Source: Comamonadaceae bacterium (GTDB lineage Bacteria > Pseudomonadota > Gammaproteobacteria > Burkholderiales > Burkholderiaceae). Taken from it: 24,720 nt of DNA. Where the stretch lies: NCBI GenBank assembly GCA_947505915.1, contig CANNNH010000009.1:1-24720 (forward strand), in the 5' to 3' direction. The translations under genes and the position numbers were made by a program. A model generated the notes under the pieces. It saw nothing but the letters and a program-made list of their open reading frames with translations, ran no database searches and had not been told where the DNA came from. Shown here piece by piece: positions 15,602 to 24,230 of the stretch (its first letter is position 1; each line of letters opens with the position of its first letter).

Positions 15602-15948
15602 CGCGGTCCTTTGTTGAGATGCGTCGGATAAATATACAGGGTTGCGTTACCGTCAAAAATTGGGGGGTAAGCTTCTAAAAAACTGAGCGCTTCTGACCTT
15701 TAACAGGAATGTATGCGAATTGATGGCTAATCACTAGTTAATCTGAAAGGCGTGAAACTTACAGCCAATTGCACACCAGCTTGCCGCTGAGCTGACTCTT
15801 ACGGCGCCCATCTTGGCGCTGAATTTTTAAGAAAGTTGTTGGAAGCCGTGGGGTGCCGTCAACCTAAAAACGCGTACAGACCGGCCGCCTGGTTAAGCCC
15901 TAAGTCAAGCCTTCGATCGCCGCTTTGGGGCTTTCGCAGTCAACTAAG
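15602..15948. other. 347-base stretch without a recognisable gene
   Basis: This lies between two minus-strand genes and is AT-richer than average on its left side. The left end should hold the promoter of the serine hydrolase. On the minus strand a TTGACG (15656-15651) matches a -35 box in 5 of 6 positions, with an AT-rich TATATT (15636-15631) downstream, but the spacing of 14 is short. Near 15804-15825 a small hairpin GCGCC/GGCGC followed by GAATTTTT on the plus strand resembles a weak terminator, though no plus-strand gene precedes it. I see no tRNA, no insertion-sequence ends and no protein remnant that I recognise. Confidence 0.4.
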
Positions 15949-16245
15949 TTAGTGACCCAGGGGCTGGCGCAGCAGTTCCTCAATGGCTGCGGTCGAGTTT
16001 TCAGCGTGCTGAGCGATTTGCGCGCTCATCAAGGCCAGCGAAGCCAGCGGGTAGGTGCCGCTGATGATGTTCTTGTAAGCGATCTCTGCGCCAAGCGCGT
16101 CCTGACCCAAGCCATCGACAGCAGCAGAAATACATTCTTCGATACTGGCCAGCCCGGCGTCAGCGTAAAGGTCCTCGCCTTCGTGGCTCACGCGGTAGTC
16201 AAAGCGGCCGGTTTCAAACTGGTCAATGTGAAATCGAACGATCAT
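15949..16245 (-). CDS. Small protein of unknown function (98 residues)
   Basis: I do not recognise this protein. The product starting at MIVRFHIDQFETGRFDYRV is 98 residues, acidic, with no signal peptide, membrane segment or cysteine pair. A beta-rich start is followed by a helical second half (LASIEECISAAVDGLGQDALGAEIAYKN, then LALMSAQIAQHAENSTAAIEELLRQ). The frame is open 11 codons further to another ATG (16278), but that would overlap the flavoprotein stop region less naturally; an AAAGAAAG lies upstream of the 16245 start. Coding bias fits its neighbours, and it follows the flavoprotein by 41 nt in the same direction, so it is probably cotranscribed and real. Confidence 0.65.
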   Translation of the reverse strand: MIVRFHIDQFETGRFDYRVSHEGEDLYADAGLASIEECISAAVDGLGQDALGAEIAYKNIISGTYPLASLALMSAQIAQHAENSTAAIEELLRQPLGH

Positions 16246-16286
16246 GGTGGGGCTTTCTTTCGGTTGACATGAATGCAATGGAAAAA

Positions 16287-17573
16287 TCAGGCGGCTGACA
16301 ACAAGCCGAGATGGCGCAACACGCCCTGTCCGGCCCGTCGGCCGCTGGCCATGCAGGCGGTCATGAGGTAGCCACCGGTGGGTGCTTCCCAGTCAAGCAT
16401 TTCACCGGCGCAAAAAACCGCCTGCCCCGCTGCCAGGTCCTGCAGTTGCAGGTCTGCCGACAAGGCGGCAAAGCGCACACCGCCGGCGCTGCTGATAGCT
16501 TCGTCCAGCGGGCGGGTGCGCACCAACTTGACTGGCAGGGCCTTGATGGCCGCCGCCAGACGGGCCGGATCGGCCATCATCGCCTTATCCAGCAACTCGT
16601 GCAGCAGGGCCGCTTTGATACCTTCCAGACCCAGCCGGCTCTTGAGGTGGCTGGACAGCGAGCGCGAGCCGCGTGGATGGCTGACATCGGCCAAAACCTG
16701 GGCAGCCGATTTGTCGGGCAACAGGTCCAGCCTGAGCGTTGCGCTGCCACTGCGTGTAATTTCCTCGCGAAGCCAACTTGAAGCGGCGTAAATCAGGCTG
16801 CCTTCTAAGCCGGTCTCGGTGGCTACAAATTCGCCACGTCGCGTGAATTCGCGTCCCAGCGAATCGGTGAAGGCGATGGCCACCGACTTGAAGGGTTGGC
16901 CGGCAAAACGGCTGCTGAAGTGCCTTGACCAACCGGCCACATCAAAGCCGCAATTGGACGGCATCAACGGCGCCACCGACACGCCTTGCTGCTGCAGCCA
17001 TGGCACCCAGGCACCGTCTGAGCCCAGGCGAGACCAGCTGCCGCCACCCAAAGCGAGTACAACGGCGTCGGCCTGCAAATCCAACTCACCGCCCGGGCTA
17101 GCAAAACGCAGCGCACCGCTGTCAGACCAGCCACTCCAGCGGTGGCGCATCGAGAACTGCACACCGGCTGCACGCAAACGATGCAACCAGTGGCGCAGCA
17201 AGGGTGCGGCCTTCATGTCTTTGGGGAATACCCGCCCGGAACTGCCCACAAAAGTTTCGATACCCAAGTCATGGGTCCATTGACGCAGTTCGTCAGCACC
17301 AAAAGTGCTGAGCATGGGCGCCAGCGCGCTGGCGGCTTCGGCGTACCGGGTGTTGAAGCTGGCGGCAGGTTCAGCGTGGGTCAGGTTGAGTCCGCCTTTG
17401 CCGGCCAACAAAAACTTGCGGCCTACGGACGGCATGGCATCAAAGACATGCACGCTCAGGGCGGCCCCGGCCTTTGACAAGACCTCAGCAGCCATGAGGC
17501 CGGCCGGACCGCCACCGATAATCGCAACGCGGGGGACAGGCGCCGTTGCAGCGCCGGCCGAAGTTCCAGACAT
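16287..17573 (-). CDS. FAD-dependent oxidoreductase of the HI0933/BaiN family (TIGR03862-like)
   Basis: This is a flavoprotein of the HI0933/BaiN/RdsA group, whose physiological substrate is unknown for most members. From the ATG at 17573 it has 428 residues, the usual length. The dinucleotide-binding loop GGGPAGLMAAE is at 20-30. GRKFLLAGKGGLNLTHAEP, the family's conserved FAD-contacting stretch, follows near 51-70, and VVLALGGGSWSRLGSDG near 170-187. The C-terminal FAD motif is SSAGGVRFAALS...VFCAGEMLDWEAPTGGYLMTACMASGRRAG. The frame runs back to a TTG at 17642, but the family-like start is at 17573, and no good SD supports either. It is 95 nt downstream of the addA-like gene on the same strand. 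A repair role because of this neighbour is not supported. Confidence 0.9.
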   Translation of the reverse strand: MSGTSAGAATAPVPRVAIIGGGPAGLMAAEVLSKAGAALSVHVFDAMPSVGRKFLLAGKGGLNLTHAEPAASFNTRYAEAASALAPMLSTFGADELRQWTHDLGIETFVGSSGRVFPKDMKAAPLLRHWLHRLRAAGVQFSMRHRWSGWSDSGALRFASPGGELDLQADAVVLALGGGSWSRLGSDGAWVPWLQQQGVSVAPLMPSNCGFDVAGWSRHFSSRFAGQPFKSVAIAFTDSLGREFTRRGEFVATETGLEGSLIYAASSWLREEITRSGSATLRLDLLPDKSAAQVLADVSHPRGSRSLSSHLKSRLGLEGIKAALLHELLDKAMMADPARLAAAIKALPVKLVRTRPLDEAISSAGGVRFAALSADLQLQDLAAGQAVFCAGEMLDWEAPTGGYLMTACMASGRRAGQGVLRHLGLLSAA

Positions 17574-17668
17574 AGGGAAGTGGCTCACGAAAAAGTCCGT
17601 TGAAGCGTGCGAGGCCGACCTAGGGTGCAGCGCCGGCAGCAAAGCTTAATTATTGCAGGCCGGCAATT

Positions 17669-20600
17669 TCAATCCACAGCAATCAGCCGACCCTGGGCCG
17701 TGAGAAATGCAGCCTTCACAGTTTGCCCGGGGTAAACCGCCAGCAGCGCATCGCGATACAGCTGCATTTGCTGGCGCAACTCAGGCAGGTATTGGGGCGC
17801 GGCATTGGATTTGTAGTCCAGCACCCACCAGTGGCCTTCATGCCCGGCATCGCAACGTCGCACCAGGCGGTCAAGCCGCATGCTTTGCCCCTGGTAAGCC
17901 AACTCGACCTCATTGCCCTGCCAATCAACCATCGCGGGGTCCCAGGCCCAAGCGCCCTCGCCGGCCAAAATGCGCTGCGCGCCGCTCAATGCGGTTTGCG
18001 CTTGAGCAGCGTCGAGCCGGAACTCGCGCGTGACGGCCTGTACATGCAGCGCCGACAAGGCACCCCACTCCAGCAAGCGGTGCATGGCTTGACCGGTGCG
18101 CGACGCCGCAGAGTCTGCTGCAGGCCGGGCCGCAGCAGGCGGTAAAACAACTGCCGGCGGCAGGCTCAGGAAATCGAAAACCTCTTCAGTGAACTCGGTC
18201 GGTGTGGATGCGCTGGCTGGCGCTGTGGGCGCCGGCCATTCGGCCGCCCATGCGTGCAAACGTTGCCACCAGCTGTCGGGGGCCTTGCGGTGTGGCTCAA
18301 TGGACGACATCACCAGGGTTTTTCGCGCTCTGGTGAGCGCCACATACAAGGCGTTGAGTTCTTCACGCTGACGGGCTATTTTTTCGGCCGCCAGCATCTG
18401 TACGCAACAGGCTGGCGGCTTGCTTTCACTGACCAAAAACACAAAGCGTTGAGGCACTGCAGCTTCGCCAGGCCAATCCAGCAGCACAGCCATGCTCTCG
18501 GCATTGCGCGGCGGCGTGTCTGTGTCCAGCAACAGCACCGCCTCGGCCTCCAGACCCTTGGCGCCGTGAATGGTCAAGAGCCTCACCGCGTCTGCACTCA
18601 CAATGGCCGGCGCCAAAATACCACCGGCCCTGAGTGACCGCACCAGGGCATAGGGGGTGGTGTAACGCCCGCCGTCGATTTGCAGCGCAACCGCCAGCAG
18701 CGCACGCAAATTAGTCAGCACGGCACCGCGCTGGGCCGCCGGTGCAGCGGCGGCAAAACGGGCCAGTACATCGCCGTCGTCATACAGCGCCTGCAACGCA
18801 TCATGCGGCGGCAGGCTGTCCAGCCAAAGGCGCCAGCGCGCCAGTTGCACAGCCACGCCTTGCAAACCGTGCGCATCACTTATACGCAATTCATCGATGG
18901 GCTCGCTGGCATCGGTTTGCAGCAAGTCGTACCAGGGTTGAGAGAGCCTGCGCTGGGCCAGCGCCAGCTGTACCAGCGCCGCATCGGTGACGCCAAACAG
19001 CGGCGAGCGCAGCACTCGGGCAAGAGACAAATCGTGCTGAGGCGACACCAGCACGTCGAGCAAGGCGGTGATGTCCTGTACTTCGCAGCAATCAATCAGA
19101 GCAGTTTTTTCGCCGATCTGGGCAGGAATGCCGAGCACGCGAAGCTCTTGCTGAAGTGGCAACAAACCGGCCCGCTTGCGCGACAGCACCATCACCTGAG
19201 CTGGCTTGAGTGAAGGTGCGCCACCTGCTCCCGAACCGGGTGCCAATTGCAGCGCAATCCAGGCGGCGGCCTGACGCGCCTCAAGCGTGCGCAGGGTTTC
19301 TTCCAGCACTTCTCGCGGCTGCAAAAGACTGTCGCGCCAGGGCTGCGGACTGTCGTGATGCGTTGACGGTGTCTCATCTTTTATGGCGCGTGGGATGGCC
19401 GGCAGACGGTCGACCGCGCCGATGTCGGGCGAGTCACTGCTGTGTTCGCGAAAGCCTTCGTAGCCGTCGACGTCCGCCGCTTGCCGCATGGCTTCGTTGA
19501 CAGTGTTGATGACCACTTGCGCATTGCGCCTTGTGTGGTCGCAGCTGAGCAAATCACCCTGCAGACCTTGACGCACAAAATTCTGCGCCGCCCGGAACAC
19601 CTGCGGCTCTGCACGGCGAAAACGGTAAATGCTTTGCTTGGGGTCGCCCACGATGAACACGCTAGGCGCCCGGCCGGCCCCGCCATAACTGCCCAGCCAC
19701 GCCGACAAAGCCTGCCACTGCAAGGGGTTGGTGTCCTGAAACTCGTCAATCAAGAGATGCCTCACGCGTGCGTCCAGCCTTTCCTGCACCCAGCCCGACA
19801 GCACCGGGTCTGCCAGCATGACCAGGGCGGCGCGCTCAACGTCATTCATGTCGATCCAGCCCCGCTCCCGCTTGAGGGCGGTGAACTCGCTGATCAACAG
19901 GCGCGACAGACGGGCCATGCGCAGCTGGTGCAGCCAGGCTTCATGCTGATGACGCGCAGCAGCCACCTGCAGCACGAAATCTTGCGCTTGCCGCACAGTT
20001 TCAATACCGTTGATTTTTTCGCCGAACTTACGGGCTGTGCCCTCTTTGGTGAGCAGGCACTTGAAAACAGCGTCCATGTTGCCATCGGTCAATGCGCGCT
20101 CCAACTCGACCCCCTTGGCCGCAAAAGTCGGTGCCTTGGCACGGCCCAAGGCGGTGGCGGCATCATTGAGCAACTGGCGCCCGGGCGCATCTGTCAGCGC
20201 CTGGTCCGGCTGCTGACAGTGGGCGAACTCGGGGTATTGCTGGCCAAAAGTCTGCACCGACACGTCGACCAGCCCGGCGGCATCGGCCAGGCCAAACTCC
20301 ACGCGTTTGTCCAGCGCCGCCTGCAAAGCTTTTTCGGTTTGAGAACGGCCCCAGGCCATGACCACAGCTTCAAAGTCAGCCTTTTGCGCCGGCTCCGCCA
20401 GCAAGGCCTGGTAAAAACGCCGCCACACCAAAGCCTGCGCCTGGCTGTCGTCTTCCAGCAGCTCGTAATTGACCGGCAAGGCTAAGTTTTGCAGAACCGC
20501 CACGGGCGCGCTGCGCAGCAAGGCGGCAAACCAGCCGTGGAAAGTGCGGATTTGCACCGAGCGGCCGCTGGCCAGCATGCGCGCGTACAAGCCTTGCAGC

Positions 20601-20977
20601 TGCGCAGTCAAGCGCTGGGCGACGGCTTCATCTTGCAAACCCGGCACGCCGCGGATCTGCAGTTCATGCAGCAGCCTGGCGTTGTCAGCTCGGGCAAAGT
20701 CGGCCAGCCATTCATACAAGCGCTCGCGCATTTCTCCGGCAGCGCGCTTGGTGAAAGTGATGGCCAGAATTTCCTGAGGCTTCAAAGCGCCATCAGCGCC
20801 GGCTTGGTCAGCGTCTTCCAGTAAGGCACGCACCATGCGCGAGACCAGCATCCAGGTCTTACCGGCGCCGGCGCAGGCTTCCACCGCCACGCTGCGCTGG
20901 GGGTCGCAGGCGATGGCGTAAAAAGCCTCAGGCGCGATCAGCGCACCATTGCATTCGTAAGCGGCTTGGGGTTTCAT
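17669..20977 (-). CDS. addA: AddA-like UvrD/Rep-family helicase with C-terminal PD-(D/E)XK nuclease domain
   Basis: Predicted helicase-nuclease subunit that, with its partner, resects double-strand breaks for RecA loading. In 1102 residues the superfamily 1A motifs appear in order: Walker A EACAGAGKT (33-41), motif Ia ITFTKRAAGEMRERL (73-87), FHGWF (146-150), Walker B LLIDEFQDTNPLQWQAL (408-424), motif III VGDPKQSIYRFRRAEP (443-458), and the late motif VRLLTIHGAKGLEAEAV followed by YVALTRARKTLV. The nuclease domain at the end has H in GQAMHRLLEW, D in MRLDRLVRR, the D-Y-K triad (1054-1056) and a Q-x3-Y motif (Q1070/Y1074), so both activities look intact. Its start overlaps the addB-like stop by 4 nt, implying coupled translation. 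Confidence 0.92.
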   Translation of the reverse strand: MKPQAAYECNGALIAPEAFYAIACDPQRSVAVEACAGAGKTWMLVSRMVRALLEDADQAGADGALKPQEILAITFTKRAAGEMRERLYEWLADFARADNARLLHELQIRGVPGLQDEAVAQRLTAQLQGLYARMLASGRSVQIRTFHGWFAALLRSAPVAVLQNLALPVNYELLEDDSQAQALVWRRFYQALLAEPAQKADFEAVVMAWGRSQTEKALQAALDKRVEFGLADAAGLVDVSVQTFGQQYPEFAHCQQPDQALTDAPGRQLLNDAATALGRAKAPTFAAKGVELERALTDGNMDAVFKCLLTKEGTARKFGEKINGIETVRQAQDFVLQVAAARHQHEAWLHQLRMARLSRLLISEFTALKRERGWIDMNDVERAALVMLADPVLSGWVQERLDARVRHLLIDEFQDTNPLQWQALSAWLGSYGGAGRAPSVFIVGDPKQSIYRFRRAEPQVFRAAQNFVRQGLQGDLLSCDHTRRNAQVVINTVNEAMRQAADVDGYEGFREHSSDSPDIGAVDRLPAIPRAIKDETPSTHHDSPQPWRDSLLQPREVLEETLRTLEARQAAAWIALQLAPGSGAGGAPSLKPAQVMVLSRKRAGLLPLQQELRVLGIPAQIGEKTALIDCCEVQDITALLDVLVSPQHDLSLARVLRSPLFGVTDAALVQLALAQRRLSQPWYDLLQTDASEPIDELRISDAHGLQGVAVQLARWRLWLDSLPPHDALQALYDDGDVLARFAAAAPAAQRGAVLTNLRALLAVALQIDGGRYTTPYALVRSLRAGGILAPAIVSADAVRLLTIHGAKGLEAEAVLLLDTDTPPRNAESMAVLLDWPGEAAVPQRFVFLVSESKPPACCVQMLAAEKIARQREELNALYVALTRARKTLVMSSIEPHRKAPDSWWQRLHAWAAEWPAPTAPASASTPTEFTEEVFDFLSLPPAVVLPPAAARPAADSAASRTGQAMHRLLEWGALSALHVQAVTREFRLDAAQAQTALSGAQRILAGEGAWAWDPAMVDWQGNEVELAYQGQSMRLDRLVRRCDAGHEGHWWVLDYKSNAAPQYLPELRQQMQLYRDALLAVYPGQTVKAAFLTAQGRLIAVD

Positions 20978-23487
20978 GCGGCCACCCTGAAGTCACGCCG
21001 GCACAGGCCACGGGCATCACAATATTCGCAGGCTTTGCCTTCGCCCATCGCGGGCATGGGTGCGCCTTCGGCGATGCGGTGCATGTCGGTCTGGATACTC
21101 TCAATCAATTGGTCGCGCAGGTTCACGATGTCTGGCTGGGGGTAAGTTTTAGTGGTTTCTTTTTCACCCAGATTGACGTAACTGGCGCACAGCTCGTCGT
21201 CGCTCAACAGCGCGGCATAAAAAGGCAGCTGCGTGTCTTCCTGCGGTTTTTTCATGCGCTCTGCAGTCACCTCGCGCGACTCGCTTTTGTAGTCCATCAC
21301 CAACGCCCGGCCGTCTGGCAGGCGGTCGATGCGGTCTATTTTGCCGATGAGGGTGAGTTCGCCCAGCGGCATTTCTTTCCATTGCTCCGCTTCGCTGAAA
21401 TTGCAGCCCTCGGCTTCGTGCTCGGTGAGCCAGGCCAGGTAGCCTTCGCGCACCTTGGGCCAAGCCGCGGCAAAGGGCAAAAACTCGCTGTCAGCCAGAC
21501 CGAGCTCCCGCGTGGCCCGGGCTGCGGCCGCGTCGATCAGACGCTGGCGGCCCAGCAAATCCGGCGTGGGCGCAGCCAGCAGCGCCACATGAAAATGGCT
21601 CAGCAATGCGTGCAGCCAGTTACCGAAGTCGCGCTTGCTCAACTCGCCTTCGAGCTCATCGACGGGTTGCAGCTTGAGCTGGCGCATGGCAAAAAAGCGG
21701 TAGGGGCAGCGCCGTAAATCCTCGTAGGCACTGGCCGACAAACGCTTGAGCGGCAAGGCCTGGCCCGACGGTGCGGGCATGGGAACAATGTGGGCCAGGA
21801 GCGGGCGGTGGATGCGGGCGTCAGCAGCCAGTGCCGACCCGGGGGCCAATTGCAAAGCCTGCACAAAACCACTGGGCATGATACGCTCGCCGCCCTCGCT
21901 GCAGCGCCACAGCACATCGGCGTATTCAAATTGCAAAGCGTGCGACCAGGCGGCTCGGGCGGCCAATGCGAGCTTGTCTCTTGAAGGCAAGCCCAGGAGC
22001 TGGCGCTGAACTGTTGTCCACTGGCCGGGCGGCTCGGGGGAGACGGGCAGGCGCACTTCATCGGCACCAGGGAACACCACAGCCCGCATAGGTCGGCCCA
22101 GCAACTGGCTCAGCGGCAAGATAACCACCTGCGCTTGCGGCGGATGTTCGGGTGTGAAGCTGGCCGCTTCCAGCACTTGGTTGACCCAGGCGCTGAACTC
22201 GCGCAAGTTCATACGAGCCCCGGAGCCAACGGAATCTATTTCAAACAGGTTTTCCTGGCCCTCACGCAGGTGCAGGGCATCAATGCTGGCCTGCCCGGCG
22301 GTGTCGCCCAGCATGCCGGCCCAGAGTTTCGCGCCTTCAAGCACGCTGCGTAAAGAACGAAGCCAGTGCGCCAAGGGGTGGCTACCCTGAAAGGGCGCAA
22401 GCAAAGCCGTCATTTTGTCGGCCAGTTCTTGGGCCGCCGGCTGGGACGGGCCAACTTGCCGCCACTGTCGCAAGCCGTCCTTGCGCAGTTCTTTTTCAGC
22501 CGAAGTCACTGCAGCGGCGTCAAACACGGGGGCGTTTTTAAGCCAGTCGAGCATGGCATCCGAGGACACATCCCAGGCGGCTGCACGCAGCAAGCTCATG
22601 ATGCTCGCCGCAGCGCGGGTCGTCGACAGCTTCCAGCCGGTCTCGTCGCGTACGGCTACTCCTGAGTTGGCCAGCATGGCGCGCACGCGGCGAGTTAGCA
22701 TGCGGTCTTGGGCCACCAGTGCCACCGGACTCAAACCTTGGCTCAGTCTGGCCAACACACAGGCCGTAGCACGCTGCGCCTCATCTTCTGCATCGCTGGC
22801 GGCTTGCAGCGCAGTTTGTCCCGGCGTGTCCGGCACCAGCAAGGGCAAGGACAGCGCCCGCTCACCCCAGCGGGCCTTGAGGGTGTCGTTCAAGGGGTCC
22901 GCCTGAAAACCATCGAGCACGACCAGCAACTCGGCTTTGGCCAAAAACAGCACATCGGTCGGGTAAGCCGAGGTGGACGCCCAGGCCAGGGCAATTTGGC
23001 CCACAGCGGACTCCAGCTTCAACAAGGGGGAATCCATGCCAGCGGCCAGCTGCGGCGCCAGTTTTTGACCCCAAGCGGCGCGCTCCTCCGGCGGCAAGGC
23101 AGCCGCCAGACGGGCCAGAGACCAGGCGGCCTCGACCAGCCGCCCCGCCAACATCTCCTTGTGCGCACCCAAGCCCGCCCGCGTCAGCAAACCGGCGGCA
23201 GTCAGCCAGTCGCAAGCCGTGTCCATGGTCAACTCGCCAGGCGCAGGTACCAGCGGCCCGGCCAAGGGCATCTGCAGGTTATTGGCCCAGTTCATGGTGG
23301 TCTCAAAACGTGGCACGAAAGCAGCGTCGCCCTGCGCGGCCCAGGCCAGTCGGGCCTGCGGCATCAGCTGCGCATAAGGCACCAGCACCACACAAGCGCT
23401 GGGATGAAGCCCCCGGGCGGCGATCTCCTGACGTATCAAGCCCATCACCCTGCGCCAGTTGCTGTCAATAAAGTGCAGGTTACTCAT
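20974..23487 (-). CDS. AddB-like PD-(D/E)XK nuclease partner (probable DNA repair protein)
   Basis: Predicted partner of the AddA-like helicase. From the ATG at 23487 it has 837 residues. The middle carries degenerate helicase-like sequence (VVILPLSQLLGRPMRAVVFPGADEVRLP near 480-510). No Walker A motif is seen at the N-terminus, unlike Bacillus AddB. The C-terminal nuclease shows GKIDRIDRLPDGRALVMDYKSE (D...D-Y-K) and QLPFYAALL. Four cysteines, one in RRCPYRFF and three in CEYCDARGLC (C-x2-C-x5-C), form the iron-sulfur staple known from AddB and related nucleases. The frame is open upstream to a GTG at 23571, but no family-like sequence lies there. It is first in the addB-addA pair and divergent from trxA. 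From memory it resembles the family named 'probable DNA repair protein' (TIGR03623). Confidence 0.88.
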   Translation of the reverse strand: MSNLHFIDSNWRRVMGLIRQEIAARGLHPSACVVLVPYAQLMPQARLAWAAQGDAAFVPRFETTMNWANNLQMPLAGPLVPAPGELTMDTACDWLTAAGLLTRAGLGAHKEMLAGRLVEAAWSLARLAAALPPEERAAWGQKLAPQLAAGMDSPLLKLESAVGQIALAWASTSAYPTDVLFLAKAELLVVLDGFQADPLNDTLKARWGERALSLPLLVPDTPGQTALQAASDAEDEAQRATACVLARLSQGLSPVALVAQDRMLTRRVRAMLANSGVAVRDETGWKLSTTRAAASIMSLLRAAAWDVSSDAMLDWLKNAPVFDAAAVTSAEKELRKDGLRQWRQVGPSQPAAQELADKMTALLAPFQGSHPLAHWLRSLRSVLEGAKLWAGMLGDTAGQASIDALHLREGQENLFEIDSVGSGARMNLREFSAWVNQVLEAASFTPEHPPQAQVVILPLSQLLGRPMRAVVFPGADEVRLPVSPEPPGQWTTVQRQLLGLPSRDKLALAARAAWSHALQFEYADVLWRCSEGGERIMPSGFVQALQLAPGSALAADARIHRPLLAHIVPMPAPSGQALPLKRLSASAYEDLRRCPYRFFAMRQLKLQPVDELEGELSKRDFGNWLHALLSHFHVALLAAPTPDLLGRQRLIDAAAARATRELGLADSEFLPFAAAWPKVREGYLAWLTEHEAEGCNFSEAEQWKEMPLGELTLIGKIDRIDRLPDGRALVMDYKSESREVTAERMKKPQEDTQLPFYAALLSDDELCASYVNLGEKETTKTYPQPDIVNLRDQLIESIQTDMHRIAEGAPMPAMGEGKACEYCDARGLCRRDFRVAA

Positions 23488-23620
23488 AGGGTGTAATTGC
23501 CGTGCTCTGTAGGAGGCTGATGGAAGAACCTGTGCGGGGGCGGGCCGGCCAAGGTGCCGGCTTTCTGCCACAATGACAGCAACTTTAGCCGTATCTTGAA
23601 CTACTTCTCAAGGAGCCTTC
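23488..23620. other. Divergent promoter region addB-like/trxA
   Basis: These 133 bases must hold the promoters of two divergent genes. Near the middle there is an inverted repeat, GCCGGC (23544-23549) and GCCGGC (23556-23561) with a 6-base spacer, which could be an operator or simply GC-rich sequence. I see no clear -35/-10 pair. On the trxA side a strong ribosome-binding site AAGGAG (23610-23615) lies 5 bases ahead of the start codon. Confidence 0.4.
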
Positions 23621-23953
23621 ATGGCCAGCGATCTGATCAAACACACCACCGACGCCACATTTGACGCGGATGTCCTGAAATCAAGCACACCGGTGCTGGT
23701 GGACTACTGGGCAGAATGGTGTGGTCCGTGCAAGATGATTGCACCGATTCTCGACGAAGTGGCAGCCGGTTACGTAGGCAAACTTCAGATTGCCAAGATG
23801 AACGTCGACGAAAACCGAGACGTGCCGGCCAAATTCGGCATCCGCGGCATTCCCACCCTGATGATCTTCAAAGATGGTGAGCTTGCGGCCACCAAAGTCG
23901 GCGCCTTGAGCAAGGCCCAATTGACCGAATTCATCAACCAGCAACTGGCCTGA
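23621..23953 (+). CDS. trxA: Thioredoxin 1
   Basis: Thioredoxin is the small cytoplasmic dithiol reductant for ribonucleotide reductase, methionine sulfoxide reductase and other proteins. The 110-residue product has the normal length and the active site W-C-G-P-C with C34 and C37 in [20 protein letters not shown]. The cis-proline region is [15 protein letters not shown] and the C-terminal helix [14 protein letters not shown]. The ATG at 23621 has an ideal SD (AAGGAG). It sits upstream of rho in the same direction, a neighbour pair widely conserved in proteobacteria (trxA-rho). A hairpin 10 nt after its stop and a separate promoter before rho suggest that the two are mostly transcribed apart. 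Confidence 0.98.
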   Translation: MASDLIKHTTDATFDADVLKSSTPVLVDYWAEWCGPCKMIAPILDEVAAGYVGKLQIAKMNVDENRDVPAKFGIRGIPTLMIFKDGELAATKVGALSKAQLTEFINQQLA

Positions 23954-23963
23954 GACTCCTGCC

Positions 23964-23993
23964 CCAAGCCCAGCGCTTCCAAGCTGGGTTTGG
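23964..23993 (+). terminator. Stem-loop directly behind trxA
   Basis: An 11-bp stem forms between CCAAGCCCAGC (23964-23974) and GCTGGGTTTGG (23983-23993), with one G-T pair and an 8-base loop, starting 10 nt after the trxA stop. There is no T-run behind it, so it is either an inefficient terminator or a 3'-end stabilising structure of the trxA mRNA. Confidence 0.55.
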
Positions 23994-24032
23994 CCACCCT
24001 ATGGGGCCTGGCACTGACCCGAGCGCCCTGCT

Positions 24033-24063
24033 TTGCCGAAACCCTGGTTTTTCCTGTCATAAT
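24033..24063 (+). promoter_or_regulatory. Possible rho promoter
   Basis: A CATAAT hexamer (24058-24063, 5 of 6 matches to a -10 box) has a TTGCCG (24033-24038, 4 of 6 matches to a -35 box) 19 bases upstream, slightly long spacing. Transcription from here would give a leader of about 160 nt ahead of the rho start codon. Confidence 0.4.
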
Positions 24064-24116
24064 TTGCCAAAGAGCTCTTGGTTACCCCCTGAGAGCATTT
24101 GAATACCGGCCTTGAC

Positions 24117-24165
24117 CAGCCGGCTTAGAGTCACTCAAAGCCCATCGCCGGCTGGCTCGTCTTTT
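24117..24165 (+). promoter_or_regulatory. Hairpin in the rho leader, attenuator-like
   Basis: CAGCCGGC (24117-24124) and GCCGGCTG (24147-24154) form a perfect 8-bp stem with a 22-base loop, followed after GCTCG by TCTTTTC (24160-24166). A further T-run of seven occurs at 24178-24184 after a C-rich stretch. In E. coli the rho leader is long and transcription through it is attenuated by Rho itself; the structure and C/T-rich RNA here are consistent with similar feedback, but this is inference. Confidence 0.4.
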
Positions 24166-24230
24166 CATCCCCCCCGGTTTTTTTCAGTTGAACGCCACTT
24201 TGCAGGTGTTCCATTCACGCAGGTAACCCC

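Noticed and set aside
15602..15948. Possible tRNA, insertion-sequence end or gene remnant in the 347-base gap
   Set aside because: I could not form a cloverleaf, see terminal inverted repeats or recognise a broken protein in either direction.
19442..20485. Plus-strand open frame of 347 codons opposite the addA-like gene
   Set aside because: It is a shadow of the addA frame in GC-rich DNA, with no recognisable domain and no ribosome-binding site.
24004..24110. Short leader open frame before rho (compare the rhoL leader peptide of E. coli)
   Set aside because: Candidate starts lack a ribosome-binding site, and the longest one begins upstream of the likely promoter.
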